64,000 bases of DNA from Verrucomicrobiia bacterium (GTDB lineage Bacteria > Verrucomicrobiota > Verrucomicrobiia > Opitutales > Cerasicoccaceae), in assembly GCA_030425485.1 (NCBI GenBank), contig JAUIAM010000017.1, positions 16,994 to 80,993 on the forward strand, in the 5' to 3' direction. Under the pieces are notes generated by a model that worked only from the letters and a program-made list of their open reading frames with translations, was not told the origin of the DNA and made no database searches. A program made the position numbers and the translations under genes. Of the stretch, positions 24,149-34,847 are shown piece by piece (position 1 is the first letter of the stretch; every line of letters begins with the position of its first letter).

Positions 24149-25639
24149 TTAGCAGAGTTGATATTGTGGGGATTGGAGGATGGCTAGGAGCACCTCTTTG
24201 ACCAGCAGCTCCTTCTTCTGATTGGGCTTCTGGAGGTGGCGCACGAGTTGGTCGCGGTAAGACTGAGTCGGCCAGACGGGGAGGAAGAATTTGCAGAAGT
24301 GGTGGACGATGTACTCGGGGTTCTCCGCTGCGATGGTGCGCAGGCGATCCTCGGTGACCTGAAAGCGCCCGCGCCCGGCCTCTCTGGCCGCAGAGAGCCG
24401 GAGGACGTCGTCGGCGTTGAGCTCGGATTCGTCGATGGGGCTAAAGAGGCGCTTGGCCAGGCTGCGTCGGGCCGAGAGGGTAGTGGCGTTGATCCAGTGG
24501 CGACCACCGACCCAGCCCCGCACGTTGGGCGGGTTGTAAAAGGGTTGGCCCATGGCGTTGAGCTGGTTGAGCACCATGCCCGGGAGAGGGCAGACATCGA
24601 GGTTCATGTCCTGACAGAGCCCGATGTAGTACTGGGTGGGGCTCTTGATTAAGTTGCCCCGGAATTCAGGCGCGTAAAAGGCCCGGCTGGAGAAAAACTT
24701 CTGCAAGAGGTAGGCCATGTCGTAGTTGTGGGCGTGCCAGAGGCGGCCCAGCTCGCGGTAAAAATCATCGGGAAGGTTTCGATCGGTCAGGTAGAATAGC
24801 ACCATCTCGCGGGGCACGAAGCTCTGCGCCTCGGGTTGGCGATAGACCAGGTCGATGACGTCGTCACCGGAGAAATTGCCGGTTTCTCCAAAGATGGATT
24901 TTGGGCTGTCGTCATGGTCGCGTTTGGCCATGAAAAAGGCGTTTTCTTTAATGCGATATCCAGTGAAGGCCCGAGCGGCCTCCTTGATGTCTTGCTCGGT
25001 GTAATTCCCCTCGCCCAGGGTAAAGAGCTCGAAGAGCTCGCGGGCAAAGTTTTCGTTGGGGGAGGCCTTTCGGCTGCGGTGCAGGTCGAGATAATAGATC
25101 ATGGCGGGCGAGCGGCTGACAGCCTTGGCCAGTGTGGGGTACTCGCCCATGCCCTGCATCCGGAGCAAGTTCTGGTGCTCGAACAGGCGGTTCGTATGCC
25201 TTTCCTTGGCCCGAGCGACGACAAAAATATCCTGCAGGAACATGACGTACTTCTCCTGAGGGGAGAAGTTCGAGCGGGATGCGATGTCGAGCCAGCGTAC
25301 CGCATAGTCGTCGTAGGAGTCATTCTGGGCCATGCGTTGAAGCCTTCGCATCTCGCGTTTTTCCTCCTCGTCATCGGAATTTCGGATGAGCGCATTCATG
25401 CGCGCATAGGTCTCTTCGGCTTCGGCGGTCTGCTTCGGCATCGGCATGGCGCTGGGCTGGGTAAACCACTGCGCCAGCGTGGCCTGGAGCCCCTGCTCGT
25501 GGATGGCGTTTACACGATCCGGCGTAGCCGAGAAACCTGCGCGTCGGAGCAGGTGGGCGGCTTCATCTTTCCCCCATTGCTTGTGCGGAATAGGCGCCCA
25601 GGCTTTGCGTGGAGTGAGATTTTTTATGCTCGTCGTCAC
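24149..25639 (-). CDS. DUF1800 domain-containing protein
   Basis: The product has 496 residues and starts at a GTG (25639). No closer ATG precedes the conserved WGKDEAAHLLRRAGFSATPDRV. Family landmarks include NENFARELFELFTLGEGNYTE, the AARAFTGYR stretch, and NPPNVRGWVGGRHWINATT near the C-terminus. DUF1800 proteins are found next to DUF1501 proteins in Planctomycetota, Verrucomicrobiota and others. The role is unknown, with links to surface or exopolysaccharide processes proposed. There is no obvious signal peptide, so it may be exported together with its Tat-dependent partner or act inside. It is the first gene of a three-gene unit (DUF1800, DUF1501, mini-ORF). Confidence 0.93.
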   Translation of the reverse strand: MTTSIKNLTPRKAWAPIPHKQWGKDEAAHLLRRAGFSATPDRVNAIHEQGLQATLAQWFTQPSAMPMPKQTAEAEETYARMNALIRNSDDEEEKREMRRLQRMAQNDSYDDYAVRWLDIASRSNFSPQEKYVMFLQDIFVVARAKERHTNRLFEHQNLLRMQGMGEYPTLAKAVSRSPAMIYYLDLHRSRKASPNENFARELFELFTLGEGNYTEQDIKEAARAFTGYRIKENAFFMAKRDHDDSPKSIFGETGNFSGDDVIDLVYRQPEAQSFVPREMVLFYLTDRNLPDDFYRELGRLWHAHNYDMAYLLQKFFSSRAFYAPEFRGNLIKSPTQYYIGLCQDMNLDVCPLPGMVLNQLNAMGQPFYNPPNVRGWVGGRHWINATTLSARRSLAKRLFSPIDESELNADDVLRLSAAREAGRGRFQVTEDRLRTIAAENPEYIVHHFCKFFLPVWPTQSYRDQLVRHLQKPNQKKELLVKEVLLAILQSPQYQLC

Positions 25640-25737
25640 CGTTAGTATAGGATAACACTGGAAGTCGAAATAAGTTGCTTTGAGAAAGCCGCTTCACCCT
25701 AGCAATTTTCTGTTATTAACGCAAACGCTTATCCACC

Positions 25738-26409
25738 ATGAAAAATTCTACCAAGACCTCCCTTCGCTCACTTGCCGGTTTCATTGCCGCGCTGACCCTT
25801 TTTAGCGGCTGTGACAGCCTGGACTCAAGTGGTGATGCCGCCCAGATCGCCACCATGAAGACCTTCCACATGGAGCCGGTGCGTGGCGCAGTGGTGAACT
25901 TTAAAAACCGCGACCCGCAGGACGTCATTATCCTGACGCAGGAGATGATCGCCCGTGAGCTTGAGAAGAAGGGCTATGTTGAGGTCTCGATGAGTGATCC
26001 TGCTGACTTTAGAGTGTCCCCCGGCTGGACCTTCTACACCGATAACTCGGTCAACACCGGCATTCGCCAAACTCCGGATAACTTCTTCGACCAAAGTGTG
26101 TCAGACACGATGGGAGTGGGCTACGCCCGTATGAACATCGACTTTCTCACCAATACCGATGGCCAACTCTGGTCAACATCTGCAAGCTGGGGTATCCGCA
26201 CGGACATCAGCACAACCTCGGACTTCATGTCGGCTGCGGAGATCGCACTCTCGGCTTTGCCTGAGTCTACGGTGACGCCTCAGCCAACGGGTTCCGTCCC
26301 ACCCATGCCACAGACGGGTGTTCAGGCAGCACCTATGCCGATGACGCCCTCTCCGTTTCCGGGTACACCCTCTCCGGCTAATCCGGCTCCGGGTACCCCC
26401 CAGAACTAG
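25738..26409 (+). CDS. Lipoprotein, DUF4136-like, with proline-rich tail
   Basis: The protein has 223 residues. The signal peptide ends in a lipobox, TLFSGC, so it should be lipid-anchored. The mature part (TFHMEPVRGAVVNF, EMIARELEKKGYVEVSMSDPADF, then a strand-rich region) follows the DUF4136 pattern of small exported lipoproteins, in which the 'LEKKGY' helix is typical. The last ~45 residues are a low-complexity Pro/Met/Thr tail (PMPMTPSPFPGTPSP). The ATG follows an AT-rich upstream region. Divergent from DUF1800 and convergent with alr. Outer-membrane or periplasmic location, function unknown. Confidence 0.75.
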   Translation: MKNSTKTSLRSLAGFIAALTLFSGCDSLDSSGDAAQIATMKTFHMEPVRGAVVNFKNRDPQDVIILTQEMIARELEKKGYVEVSMSDPADFRVSPGWTFYTDNSVNTGIRQTPDNFFDQSVSDTMGVGYARMNIDFLTNTDGQLWSTSASWGIRTDISTTSDFMSAAEIALSALPESTVTPQPTGSVPPMPQTGVQAAPMPMTPSPFPGTPSPANPAPGTPQN

Positions 26410-26414
26410 TCGCA

Positions 26415-27548
26415 CTACTGCACCCTTGAGGTGCGGTACAGGCGTGTGACGCGCTTGGTGATGGAGCAGAAGGCCTCCCACGGCACGCACTGTGCCCAGC
26501 GGCTGAACTCCTCCACGGGGATGTGCTCTTGGGCCTGCCTGCCGATGATGGTCACGGTATCACCGGGATTCGCCTCGGGAAGGTCCGTGATGTCAACGAT
26601 GGTCTGGTCCATGGTCACACGGCCAAGGATGGGGCAGCGTTTTCCGCGGATGATCACCGCGCCACGGTTACTCATCGTGGTCGGGATGCCGTCGCCATAG
26701 CCAGCTGTGACCACTCCCAGCCGGGTGTCACGTTCCAGACGATGGGTTTGCCCGTAGCTGATGGGCGTTCCCGCAGGCAGGGTTTTGATGATGCCGATGC
26801 GGGCGTGAAAGCTCAGAACGGGCTCCGGGCGCAGGCTGGAGAGGAAGGAGTCCGGGTAGGGCAGACAGCCAAACTGCAAGAGGCCGATGCGCACGGCATT
26901 GACGGGCTGGTCGGGGGAAAACGTTTCCAGGCCCGCGCTGTTGTCCGCATGCACAAGGAGGTGCTCCGTGCCATGCGCGGGCAGGGAATCCAGTACGCGG
27001 AGGAAACGGTTGCGCTGCTCCAGGGTAAAGGCCGGGTCGGAGTCGGCACTGGAAAAATGCGTGTAGATGCCCTCCAGACGCAGGTGCGGAGTGGCGGCGA
27101 TCAGGCTAAGCATACGGGCAGCCTCCTCGTGCCAGACGCCCAGACGACCCATGCCGGTATCGATTTTGAGGTGGATGGGCAGGGGCTCGCCCGCGGTTTT
27201 GGCGCGTTCGCTCAGGCGGGTGATTTCATCCTCGGTCGAGACGGTGGCGATGAGCTTGTACTCGGCCAGGTAACGTTCCTCCTCCGGCAGCACAGGGCCA
27301 AGCACAAGGATGGGCCAGCCGGTGCCGATCTCGCGCAGCTCAGCCGCCTCGTAGACGTTGGCTACGGCAAAGAGGTGCGCGCCGCTCTGCATGAGTCGGG
27401 TGGCCATCTGGGGCATGCCGTGCCCGTAGGCGTCGGCCTTGACCACGGCTACGTATTTGACGTGGGCGGGCAGCGCAGCACGGATGCGTCCGAGGTTGCG
27501 CTCCAGCGCACCGAGGTCGATTTCAGCCCAGCATCGGTAGTGTTTCAT
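26415..27548 (-). CDS. alr: Alanine racemase
   Basis: The product has 377 residues, full length. It shows the PLP lysine motif [12 protein letters not shown] near residue 38, IDTGMGRLG, the ISYGQTH segment and the catalytic Tyr region TAGYGDGIP. It is a fold-type III PLP enzyme. It interconverts L- and D-alanine for peptidoglycan synthesis in the cytoplasm. The start ATG is 3 bases after the stop of the TsaB-like gene, so the two are translationally linked. The end is only 6 bases from the end of the convergent lipoprotein gene. Nothing unusual is seen in the active-site motifs. Confidence 0.96.
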   Translation of the reverse strand: MKHYRCWAEIDLGALERNLGRIRAALPAHVKYVAVVKADAYGHGMPQMATRLMQSGAHLFAVANVYEAAELREIGTGWPILVLGPVLPEEERYLAEYKLIATVSTEDEITRLSERAKTAGEPLPIHLKIDTGMGRLGVWHEEAARMLSLIAATPHLRLEGIYTHFSSADSDPAFTLEQRNRFLRVLDSLPAHGTEHLLVHADNSAGLETFSPDQPVNAVRIGLLQFGCLPYPDSFLSSLRPEPVLSFHARIGIIKTLPAGTPISYGQTHRLERDTRLGVVTAGYGDGIPTTMSNRGAVIIRGKRCPILGRVTMDQTIVDITDLPEANPGDTVTIIGRQAQEHIPVEEFSRWAQCVPWEAFCSITKRVTRLYRTSRVQ

Positions 27549-27551
27549 GGC

Positions 27552-28217
27552 TTATGCGCGGTGGCGTTCGGGGGTCCAGGTTTTAAAGGCGGGGGCGTTG
27601 ACCTGATAGAGATCGGGGGCCTCGGTAGGCGTAAAAAGGCCGGGGGCAGTGATGAGCTCCGGGCACGCGTGCAGGTCGGCGGTGATGGCGACCGCGGCGG
27701 GGGGGGGCTCGTGCCAGGCTTTACGTTGACGCAGGTGGTAAATCGGCGGCTTCAGGGCGTCGAGCGCCTCGGGCTCGATTTCCTCTATAGCCTCCGGGGC
27801 AGTGCTGGCGAGGTGGTTCCAGCGGCTTTGGCGAGACTCGGCGATGAGGTGAAAATCCGCCTTCGGCTCGCGGGTGTGGCGGATGAGTGCCGCCACCAGC
27901 GGCAGGCTGCGGCAGGCGTAGACGGGGGCGTCTTGCCAGTCGGGGAGTGCGCGCCAGGTGCGGATGGCCATCGCGGCGAGGCGGATGCCCAGCACAGACC
28001 CCGGCCCGGCGCAGTGGAGAAAGCCTTTCACCGCCTCCATACAGATACCGGCGTCATCGAGGCAATCTTTCACCAGGACAAAAATGCTCTCCAGGGCGGG
28101 GGCTTCGGCAGAGCGGTAGGCCAGCCAGGCCCCGTCGCGCCAGAGGCCCGCCTGAACGGTGACCGAGCTGGCATCGAGGAAAAGCAAAGGCTCGCGGCTG
28201 TTACACAATGGGTTCAA
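27552..28217 (-). CDS. TsaB-like protein (tRNA threonylcarbamoyladenosine pathway), divergent
   Basis: The product is 221 residues from a TTG at 28217. There is no ATG nearby and the exact start is uncertain. The N-terminus PLLFLDASSVTVQAGL and the motif GPGSVLGIRLAAMAIRTW match the TsaB pattern (a degenerate ASKHA fold; GPGSFTGLRIG in typical members). TsaB pairs with TsaD and TsaE to modify adenosine 37 of ANN-decoding tRNAs. The gene is immediately upstream of alr; a TsaB-alr or TsaE-alr neighbourhood is common in bacteria. The middle part is less conserved than usual, so a wrong assignment is possible. The glycine-rich motif is the main evidence. Confidence 0.6.
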   Translation of the reverse strand: MNPLCNSREPLLFLDASSVTVQAGLWRDGAWLAYRSAEAPALESIFVLVKDCLDDAGICMEAVKGFLHCAGPGSVLGIRLAAMAIRTWRALPDWQDAPVYACRSLPLVAALIRHTREPKADFHLIAESRQSRWNHLASTAPEAIEEIEPEALDALKPPIYHLRQRKAWHEPPPAAVAITADLHACPELITAPGLFTPTEAPDLYQVNAPAFKTWTPERHRA

Positions 28218-28300
28218 TGGCCCCAGCTTTTACCATGTTTCCGTACCGCGCAAGACGCTTGTTTGTCGCGCGAAGCTTATGTGGTTCGGGTGGACGGACG

Positions 28301-28340
28301 AAGAGATCCTTCGATGCGCTACGCTTACTCCGAATGACAA
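28301..28340. repeat. Degenerate dispersed-repeat fragment
   Basis: The stretch GAGATCCTTCGATGCGCTAC followed by GCTTACTCCGAATGACA resembles the dispersed repeat whose core reads AGATCCTTCG...GCTCAGGATGACA in many bacterial genomes. It lies in the 164-base gap between the TsaB-like gene and the small hypothetical gene, both on the minus strand. No other part of that gap shows a gene. Only one copy was noticed in this window. Confidence 0.35.
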
Positions 28341-28381
28341 CCAGTTGATGCGTTTTCAGCACAAGCTCTACACGAGGGCCT

Positions 28382-28699
28382 TCAGTCCTCGCGCACCTTC
28401 CAGCGTTCGCGCATAACGAGTTCGATCTGGCCCGTGCCGAGGAGCTCCCAGAGGTCGAGGATGTCGTCATCGCTGCTGGCCTGCATCTCCAGCTCGGGCT
28501 CAGGGCGCAGGGTGTTCTCCAGACGCAGGAGCCTGCCGGGGTAAACCGAGAGCATCCAGCCGGACTCCATGTGGGTGAGCCAGACTTCGGGGCTGGCCGC
28601 GTCGCCCTCCTCATCTTCGACCGAGGCGAGCATCTCGCGCAGACGCTCTTCGGGCGGGTTGATCTCGGTCAAGCCCTCGCGATCAGTCGTGTGGTACAT
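28382..28699 (-). CDS. Small acidic protein of unknown function
   Basis: The protein has 105 residues, is highly acidic, and has no signal peptide or membrane segment. Visible stretches are LTEINPPEERLREMLASVED, VWLTHMESGWMLSVYPGRLL and SSDDDILDLWELLGTGQIEL. This layout suggests a compact alpha/beta cytoplasmic protein. I do not recognise a named family. Codon use matches the neighbours. It lies 93 bases after rpoN on the same strand and could be part of the rpoN transcript. An imperfect inverted repeat (ACAGGAG ... CTCCTGT, about 28709-28781) occupies that gap. Real coding is supported by length, codon use and lack of a better frame. Confidence 0.65.
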   Translation of the reverse strand: MYHTTDREGLTEINPPEERLREMLASVEDEEGDAASPEVWLTHMESGWMLSVYPGRLLRLENTLRPEPELEMQASSDDDILDLWELLGTGQIELVMRERWKVRED

Positions 28700-28792
28700 G
28701 GCAAAAACATTGAACAGGAGTTAGCAGAGGAAACAGGGTACAATGTTTATCACCAAACTCTGCTCTCTCTGTTTTCTCCTGTATAAACGGCT

Positions 28793-30247
<1,455 letters not shown>

Positions 30248-30295
30248 GTGTGAAAAAGTGGGCTGGAGGCGTGGGGTTTCGCCAGAGAGCGTGGA

Positions 30296-31270
30296 CTAGA
30301 CTTTGCCGATATGCCAACGGGTGCTGGCCGAGCTGCCTTCGTCGCTGTAAAGGTCCTTTATGTAAACAGAAAGCTTTTCGTTGGTGGGGCCGTAGCCGTC
30401 GCTGTAGAGGTAGACTTCGAGCGCGGTGAGCATCTCCGAGGCGCTCTGGTAGCGCTCCTCGCGGTCACGGGCCAGGCAGCGGTGGAGGATCTCGTTGAGC
30501 TTGCCGTCGATGCCCTCGCGCATACGCGAGAAGTCCGGCAGATTAAGGTACTGGATCTTGTGTCGGGTGTCCTCCGGGATTTCGCCTTCGAAAATGTTAT
30601 AGCCCAGGAGCAGCTCAGCCAGCACGATGCCGCAGGGGAAGATGTCGGCGCGGGCGTCGGTGACTTCTTTTCGGGCCTGCTCGGGGGAGAGGTATTCGTC
30701 CTTACCGGCAATGACTTCGCCCTCCTCGTTGTACATGAGGTCGAGGGCCTTGGCGATGCCGAAGTCGGTCAGCTTCACGTCCCCCTCGTAGGCGAGCATG
30801 ATGTTCTTCGGGCCGACGTCGCGGTGGACGATGCCCAGCGGGCGTCCGTAGACGTCGCGCTTGGAGTGGGCGTAGGCCAGGCCGCGGCAGATGCGCGAGA
30901 CGATGAACACGGCCAGCTCGACCGGGATCATCTGATTGCTCTCGATGTGGCGGCTGATGAATTCCTCGGTGTTGATGCCGTTGACGTACTCCATGACCAT
31001 GAAGTACTGGCCGTCGATCGAGCCGAGGTGGTAGGTCTGGACGATGTTGGTGTGGATGAGGTCGGCCACGAGACGGGCCTCACCGATAAAGTTGGCCCGA
31101 AACTCCTCGATGGCGGAGAACTCCTCGCGGATGGCCTTGATCGCGACGACCTTGCGGAAGTCGTCCGTGCCGAGCTGGCGGCCTTCGTAAACAATACCCA
31201 TACCCCCTTCCGCAATCTTGCGGACGAGTTCGTACTGCATGCTGTCTATGAGGCGTTTATTGGCAACCAC
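30296..31270 (-). CDS. Soluble serine/threonine protein kinase (Hanks type)
   Basis: The protein has 324 residues from a GTG at 31270. An ATG at 31240 is the alternative. The kinase domain is complete: Gly loop [10 protein letters not shown], Lys in VVAIKAI, HRD loop as [16 protein letters not shown] as LTDFGIAK, and the activation-segment end as YLSPEQA. There is no membrane helix, PASTA or other sensor domain after the kinase part, so it acts in the cytoplasm. The C-terminal ~40 residues are a short tail. It lies directly upstream of rpoN on the same strand, and control of or by sigma-54-dependent processes is possible but only inferred from position. Confidence 0.92.
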   Translation of the reverse strand: MVANKRLIDSMQYELVRKIAEGGMGIVYEGRQLGTDDFRKVVAIKAIREEFSAIEEFRANFIGEARLVADLIHTNIVQTYHLGSIDGQYFMVMEYVNGINTEEFISRHIESNQMIPVELAVFIVSRICRGLAYAHSKRDVYGRPLGIVHRDVGPKNIMLAYEGDVKLTDFGIAKALDLMYNEEGEVIAGKDEYLSPEQARKEVTDARADIFPCGIVLAELLLGYNIFEGEIPEDTRHKIQYLNLPDFSRMREGIDGKLNEILHRCLARDREERYQSASEMLTALEVYLYSDGYGPTNEKLSVYIKDLYSDEGSSASTRWHIGKV

Positions 31271-31403
31271 GATAGCCCTAGCTTAGGTGCCCCATAGGCT
31301 TGGGCAAGCGATTTTTTTCAAGATGTGCATGGAACCTGCTATTATCTGCAAAACCTGTGGCCCCGCCATTGACAGCGTGGCCCAAGATGCACACCTTTTG
31401 AGC

Positions 31404-31721
31404 ATGATTACGCTTACCGAGAACGCCGCACGTCAACTTACCGCCATGAAGCAAGAGCTGGGCGAAGACTCCAAGGTGCTCCGCATGTTCGTCGAGGCCG
31501 GGGGTTGCTCCGGCTTTGAGTACGGGATGGGCTTTGACGAGCCCAAGGCCGAGGACAAGCACATGGAGAGCAACGGCGTGCCGTTCATCATCGACCCCTC
31601 CAGCCTGATCTACCTCGACGGCTGCGAAGTAGACTTTGACGACGGCCTCAACGGCAAGGGCTTCGAGATCAAGAACCCCAACGCCACCTCCACCTGTGGC
31701 TGCGGCAAGAGCTTTAATTAA
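31404..31721 (+). CDS. A-type iron-sulfur carrier (IscA/ErpA/SufA family)
   Basis: The product is 105 residues from the ATG at 31404. The frame is open further upstream, but the family N-terminus is MITLTENAARQLT. The three conserved cysteines are present: one in GGCSGFEYG and two in TCGCGKSF at the C-terminus. The family carries [2Fe-2S] or [4Fe-4S] clusters to target proteins in the cytoplasm. No isc or suf genes are next to it, so which paralogue (ErpA, IscA or SufA) cannot be told. It converges on ubiE. The Fe-S targets in this window would include SdhB. Confidence 0.93.
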   Translation: MITLTENAARQLTAMKQELGEDSKVLRMFVEAGGCSGFEYGMGFDEPKAEDKHMESNGVPFIIDPSSLIYLDGCEVDFDDGLNGKGFEIKNPNATSTCGCGKSFN

Positions 31722-31833
31722 ATTTGTAGTTTTACAGATTTATAGATGAGGATTTTTGTTGGGTCAGTAATTCTCAGCTAGCGCCTTTCGCCGTCAGCGA
31801 ATTTATAAATTAACAAATCTATAAATTACGGCG
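31722..31833. repeat. AT-rich inverted repeat in convergent gap (possible bidirectional terminator)
   Basis: The gap between the A-type carrier and ubiE has AT-rich arms: TTTGTAGTTTTACAGATT with TTATAGAT on the left, and their approximate complement (AATCTATAAATT, TTAACAAA) on the right around 31801-31828. The arms could pair in RNA from either strand. A similar TTTATAGATTTAG word is found at 47713, upstream of the lpd gene. Confidence 0.4.
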
Positions 31834-32535
31834 TTAGCGCGCCTTCACCGCTTCGTGGATGGCCACGATGCCGAAGGTGAGGGCGGTGGCTTTGACTTCG
31901 GCGAAGCCCGCTTCTTTGAGCTGGGCGGAAAGCTCCGGGCGGGCCGGGAAAGACTCGATCGATCCGGCAAGGTACTGGTAGGCGTCCTTTTTGCCGGTGG
32001 CGATGCCCGCGATGAGCGGCAGGATCGCTTTCAGGTACAGGTAGTAGAAGGGGCGGAACCAGCTGTAGGGTTGGGAAAACTCTAAGATGTAAACGGCGCC
32101 GCCGGGACGGAGCACGCGGAGCATCTCGCTAAAACCGCGCTGGCGGTCCTCGAAGTTGCGCACCCCGAAGGAAATGGTGATGGCGTCGGCGGAGGCGTCC
32201 TCCAGCGGAAGGGCCATGCAGTCACCTTGAGCAAAGCGGATGTTGGTCACGGGCTGGCGCTGGGCCTGCTTGCGGATGGCCTCGTCGAGCATGGGCTGGC
32301 AGAAGTCCATTCCGGTCAGGTTAACCGAGGGGCCGAGGCGCTGGCGCAGGGCAAAGGCCACGTCGCCGCTGCCGGTGGCGAGGTCAACCACGTCCTGCGG
32401 AGCGCGCTGCTTGACCATCTTGGTCAGGACGCGCCGCCAGCCGTAGTCCTGCCCGAAGCTGAGCAGGTGGTTCGCGCAGTCGTAGCGACCGGCGATCCCG
32501 GAAAACATTTCGTTGATGGCAGCTCCTTCTGGCAT
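31834..32535 (-). CDS. ubiE: Demethylmenaquinone methyltransferase (UbiE/MenG)
   Basis: The product has 233 residues. SAM-binding motif I is [16 protein letters not shown]. The family signatures are [25 protein letters not shown], read here in part as [15 protein letters not shown], and [22 protein letters not shown]. It performs the last C-methylation of menaquinone (or ubiquinone) at the membrane face. In this lineage menaquinone is the expected quinone, so it supplies the electron acceptor of succinate dehydrogenase encoded at 39.6-43.2 kb. It is a single minus-strand gene. No other men genes are adjacent. Confidence 0.93.
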   Translation of the reverse strand: MPEGAAINEMFSGIAGRYDCANHLLSFGQDYGWRRVLTKMVKQRAPQDVVDLATGSGDVAFALRQRLGPSVNLTGMDFCQPMLDEAIRKQAQRQPVTNIRFAQGDCMALPLEDASADAITISFGVRNFEDRQRGFSEMLRVLRPGGAVYILEFSQPYSWFRPFYYLYLKAILPLIAGIATGKKDAYQYLAGSIESFPARPELSAQLKEAGFAEVKATALTFGIVAIHEAVKAR

Positions 32536-32693
32536 GGTAAGCGACTAACTAGAATGACAAGTGAGCCTACAGCCAAGTCACTTTTTCCCTGCAGGCAAGT
32601 TTCCTCACGACTTGTGTGCGTGCGGTAAGTGGGAGCGCTGGCCGCAAATGGCGTGCAGTCCGGACTCGCAAAGGCCGTACGATGTGATAGACT

Positions 32694-34052
32694 ATGGGGA
32701 TGTTGAAACTTGCCCTGTGTGTTCTCCTGTTCATGCGCCTCGCAGTGCTTCCGTGTCTGGGGATGTTTCTGCAGCCGCAGGCATTTCCGCTCGAACGCGT
32801 GGTGACGAATACTCAGCGCTACCTGGAAGCGCACCCGGGGGACAGTGATGCGACCTATACGCTGGCCCGGGCCTACTACCTGGCCTTTGCCAATAAGGTT
32901 CTGGAGGTGCCGGCCTATCCTTGGCAGGAGGGGCACCCCAGCCGTATCGCGCCGAACCATATCATCGGAGAGAGTACGGACTGGGTTTCGTTCAATACCG
33001 AGGTTGAGCGACGTTGGGTGATTGAACAGAAACGGCTAAAGGAACTGGGTATGCAGGATTTCGATTACGGTTTCGTACAGGAGCAGCGATCAAAGATTCG
33101 GGAACAGCTTAGGACGGAAGGCTGGGAGGTTGCTCGCATCGACGATGAGCAGGCGCTGGAGTTTGCGGTGTTGTCCCAAGCTTACTTCTGGGATGCGATT
33201 GACCTCGAACCGGAATCAGCCCTGTTCTGGCTGGGGCTGGCCTCACTGGAAGAGCAGGTGCTGGGCTTTTTGCAAACGCGTGGTTTGGAGTCCAAAGCTT
33301 TCTCCGGGCTGGATAAGCAGCGGATTTATCACGCCTACTGGAAAGCCTTTGAACTCAGCCGTGCTGAGGATGCCAAGCTCGAAGATATGCCCGTTTCGGG
33401 GATCAAGTCGATCATCAGCTACGAGGCGGGGAAAGCCTGCCTCCGGCTTGGGCTGGCTACGCGAGATCAGGAGTTGGCCATCATGGGACAGACCGAAAAA
33501 ATGGAGCAATTGCGCTACCACATAGTTACGCCGCTCGTTGTGACGGGGCCGGAGGTTCAGGTGCCCAGCGACTTTATTCAGGCGGGCAGCAGTGTGGCCT
33601 TTAACCTCGATGGTCTGGGCGAGGCACATTGGGAGTGGGTCACCCCGGAAACGGGCATTCTGGTCTGGGACCCCGACGGAAGCGGAGAGATTACCGATGC
33701 GACCCAGCTCTTTGGCAATTTTACCTTCGGCCTGATCTGGCGGGACGGGTTTCATGCCCTCTCCGTGCTGGACGATGACGCCAATGGCCGGATTGACGGG
33801 GAAGAGCTGGACGGACTGGCTCTCTGGTTTGACCGCAACGGCAATGGGGCCTCCGAGCCGGGCGAGCTGTCTGCCCTGGAGGAGCTTGGGGTGGAGGCCT
33901 TGTTGTATAAAGAGTTGAGCAGTGCCGGGGGAATGCTCGTGCGCGAGCAGGGTGTGCGCTATGGTGATGGCATCACCGCGACGCTATGGGACTGGGTGGC
34001 GAACCCCGTCGAGGAACCAGCCAGGCCGAGGATGACGAGTCGGGCGGATTAA
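32694..34052 (+). CDS. Exported protein with TPR-like N-terminal region and EF-hand-like calcium loops
   Basis: The protein has 452 residues. The N-terminal hydrophobic stretch (LKLALCVLLFMRLAVLPCLG) looks like a signal sequence or anchor. The first ~250 residues are helical with TPR-like spacing (VVTNTQRYLEAHPGDSDATY, ALFWLGLASLEEQVLGFL). Near the C-terminus are Asp-rich loops of the EF-hand/dockerin type: DPDGSGEITD, DDDANGRIDGEEL and DRNGNGASEPGEL. These should bind calcium. I recognise no named family. It converges with the gene at 34059 with 6 bases between stops. The ATG at 32694 is followed by another at 32700, either could be the start. Confidence 0.7.
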   Translation: MGMLKLALCVLLFMRLAVLPCLGMFLQPQAFPLERVVTNTQRYLEAHPGDSDATYTLARAYYLAFANKVLEVPAYPWQEGHPSRIAPNHIIGESTDWVSFNTEVERRWVIEQKRLKELGMQDFDYGFVQEQRSKIREQLRTEGWEVARIDDEQALEFAVLSQAYFWDAIDLEPESALFWLGLASLEEQVLGFLQTRGLESKAFSGLDKQRIYHAYWKAFELSRAEDAKLEDMPVSGIKSIISYEAGKACLRLGLATRDQELAIMGQTEKMEQLRYHIVTPLVVTGPEVQVPSDFIQAGSSVAFNLDGLGEAHWEWVTPETGILVWDPDGSGEITDATQLFGNFTFGLIWRDGFHALSVLDDDANGRIDGEELDGLALWFDRNGNGASEPGELSALEELGVEALLYKELSSAGGMLVREQGVRYGDGITATLWDWVANPVEEPARPRMTSRAD

Positions 34053-34058
34053 CCGCCG

Positions 34059-34808
34059 CTACTGCGGGGGTGGAACGGGGCCGTCCATGCTGTACCAGAC
34101 TTGGCGCAGTCCGGTTTGGTCTGAGGTAAAGGCTTGGCCGTTGATCTCTACGGACAGGTTTTCGATCTCCGGGCTGACCACGCGGATGACGCCCTCGCGC
34201 TGGAGGGTAATGCTTTCGCCCTCTGCCAGAGAGCCGCTGAAGAGCCGCTCTTTGTTCTTTTCCTGGCGGACGATGACGCGGGTGTCCCTGGTGGCCACGA
34301 TGGTGACTTCGCCCGCTTGGGCCTCGGTGCTGGAGGTGTAGACATTTTCCTCTTCCTCGTTAAACACCCGCAGCGCATCCGGCAGCTCCTGCGACTTGCG
34401 GTTGAGGTAGGGGAGGACGGGCACGCGGTAGGTGATGCCGTCGTTCTCGCTTCCGTAGTCAATCAGCACGTAGAGGTTATAAAGGAAGGTCTCCTCGATC
34501 TCAAAGCTGGTGTAGAGCACCTTTTCGGGCCACTCGATGTGCCACATGCGAGCAGTCAGTTCGGGCTCGGGTTGGCGTTGCTTCTGGATGATGATACGGA
34601 AGCCGTGGAAGTTCATCCCGCTGAGCAGCTCCCGCGCATCCAGGCCGACCATGTAGCGGGTCTCCCCGTAGCGTTTATCCAGCGGGGTGATGCCGAGTCG
34701 AATGCCCTTTTTCACGGCTTCGTCCGGACTGAGGGAGGCCTCGATACGCTCGGCACTGGCGCACAGTGTGATGAGAAGCAGCGAGACGGGGAGGAGGAGG
34801 CGCAACAT
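34059..34808 (-). CDS. Exported protein with RodZ C-terminal-like (DUF4115-like) segment
   Basis: The protein has 249 residues. A signal peptide is clear (LRLLLPVSLLLITLCASA). The first half (RLGITPLDKRYGETRYMVG, RIIIQKQRQPEPELTARM) has no family I recognise. The C-terminal ~75 residues (EVTIVATRDTRVIVRQ, LFSGSLAEGESITLQREGVIRVVS, NLSVEINGQAF) resemble in order and spacing the beta-rich DUF4115 domain at the end of RodZ. This is inferred by eye. The product should be periplasmic. It lies 39 bases downstream of the ClpX-like gene on the same strand and may be co-transcribed with it. Confidence 0.65.
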   Translation of the reverse strand: MLRLLLPVSLLLITLCASAERIEASLSPDEAVKKGIRLGITPLDKRYGETRYMVGLDARELLSGMNFHGFRIIIQKQRQPEPELTARMWHIEWPEKVLYTSFEIEETFLYNLYVLIDYGSENDGITYRVPVLPYLNRKSQELPDALRVFNEEEENVYTSSTEAQAGEVTIVATRDTRVIVRQEKNKERLFSGSLAEGESITLQREGVIRVVSPEIENLSVEINGQAFTSDQTGLRQVWYSMDGPVPPPQ

Positions 34809-34847
34809 GGGGTTTAGTTATCACAGCGGGTGCGGAAATCACACCCT

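Noticed and set aside
26523..28337. Open frame of 604 codons on the plus strand
   Set aside because: It runs antisense to alr and the TsaB-like gene and arises from GC-rich codon structure. The sequence (Gly/Asp/Val/Arg-rich, no motifs) has no domain pattern.
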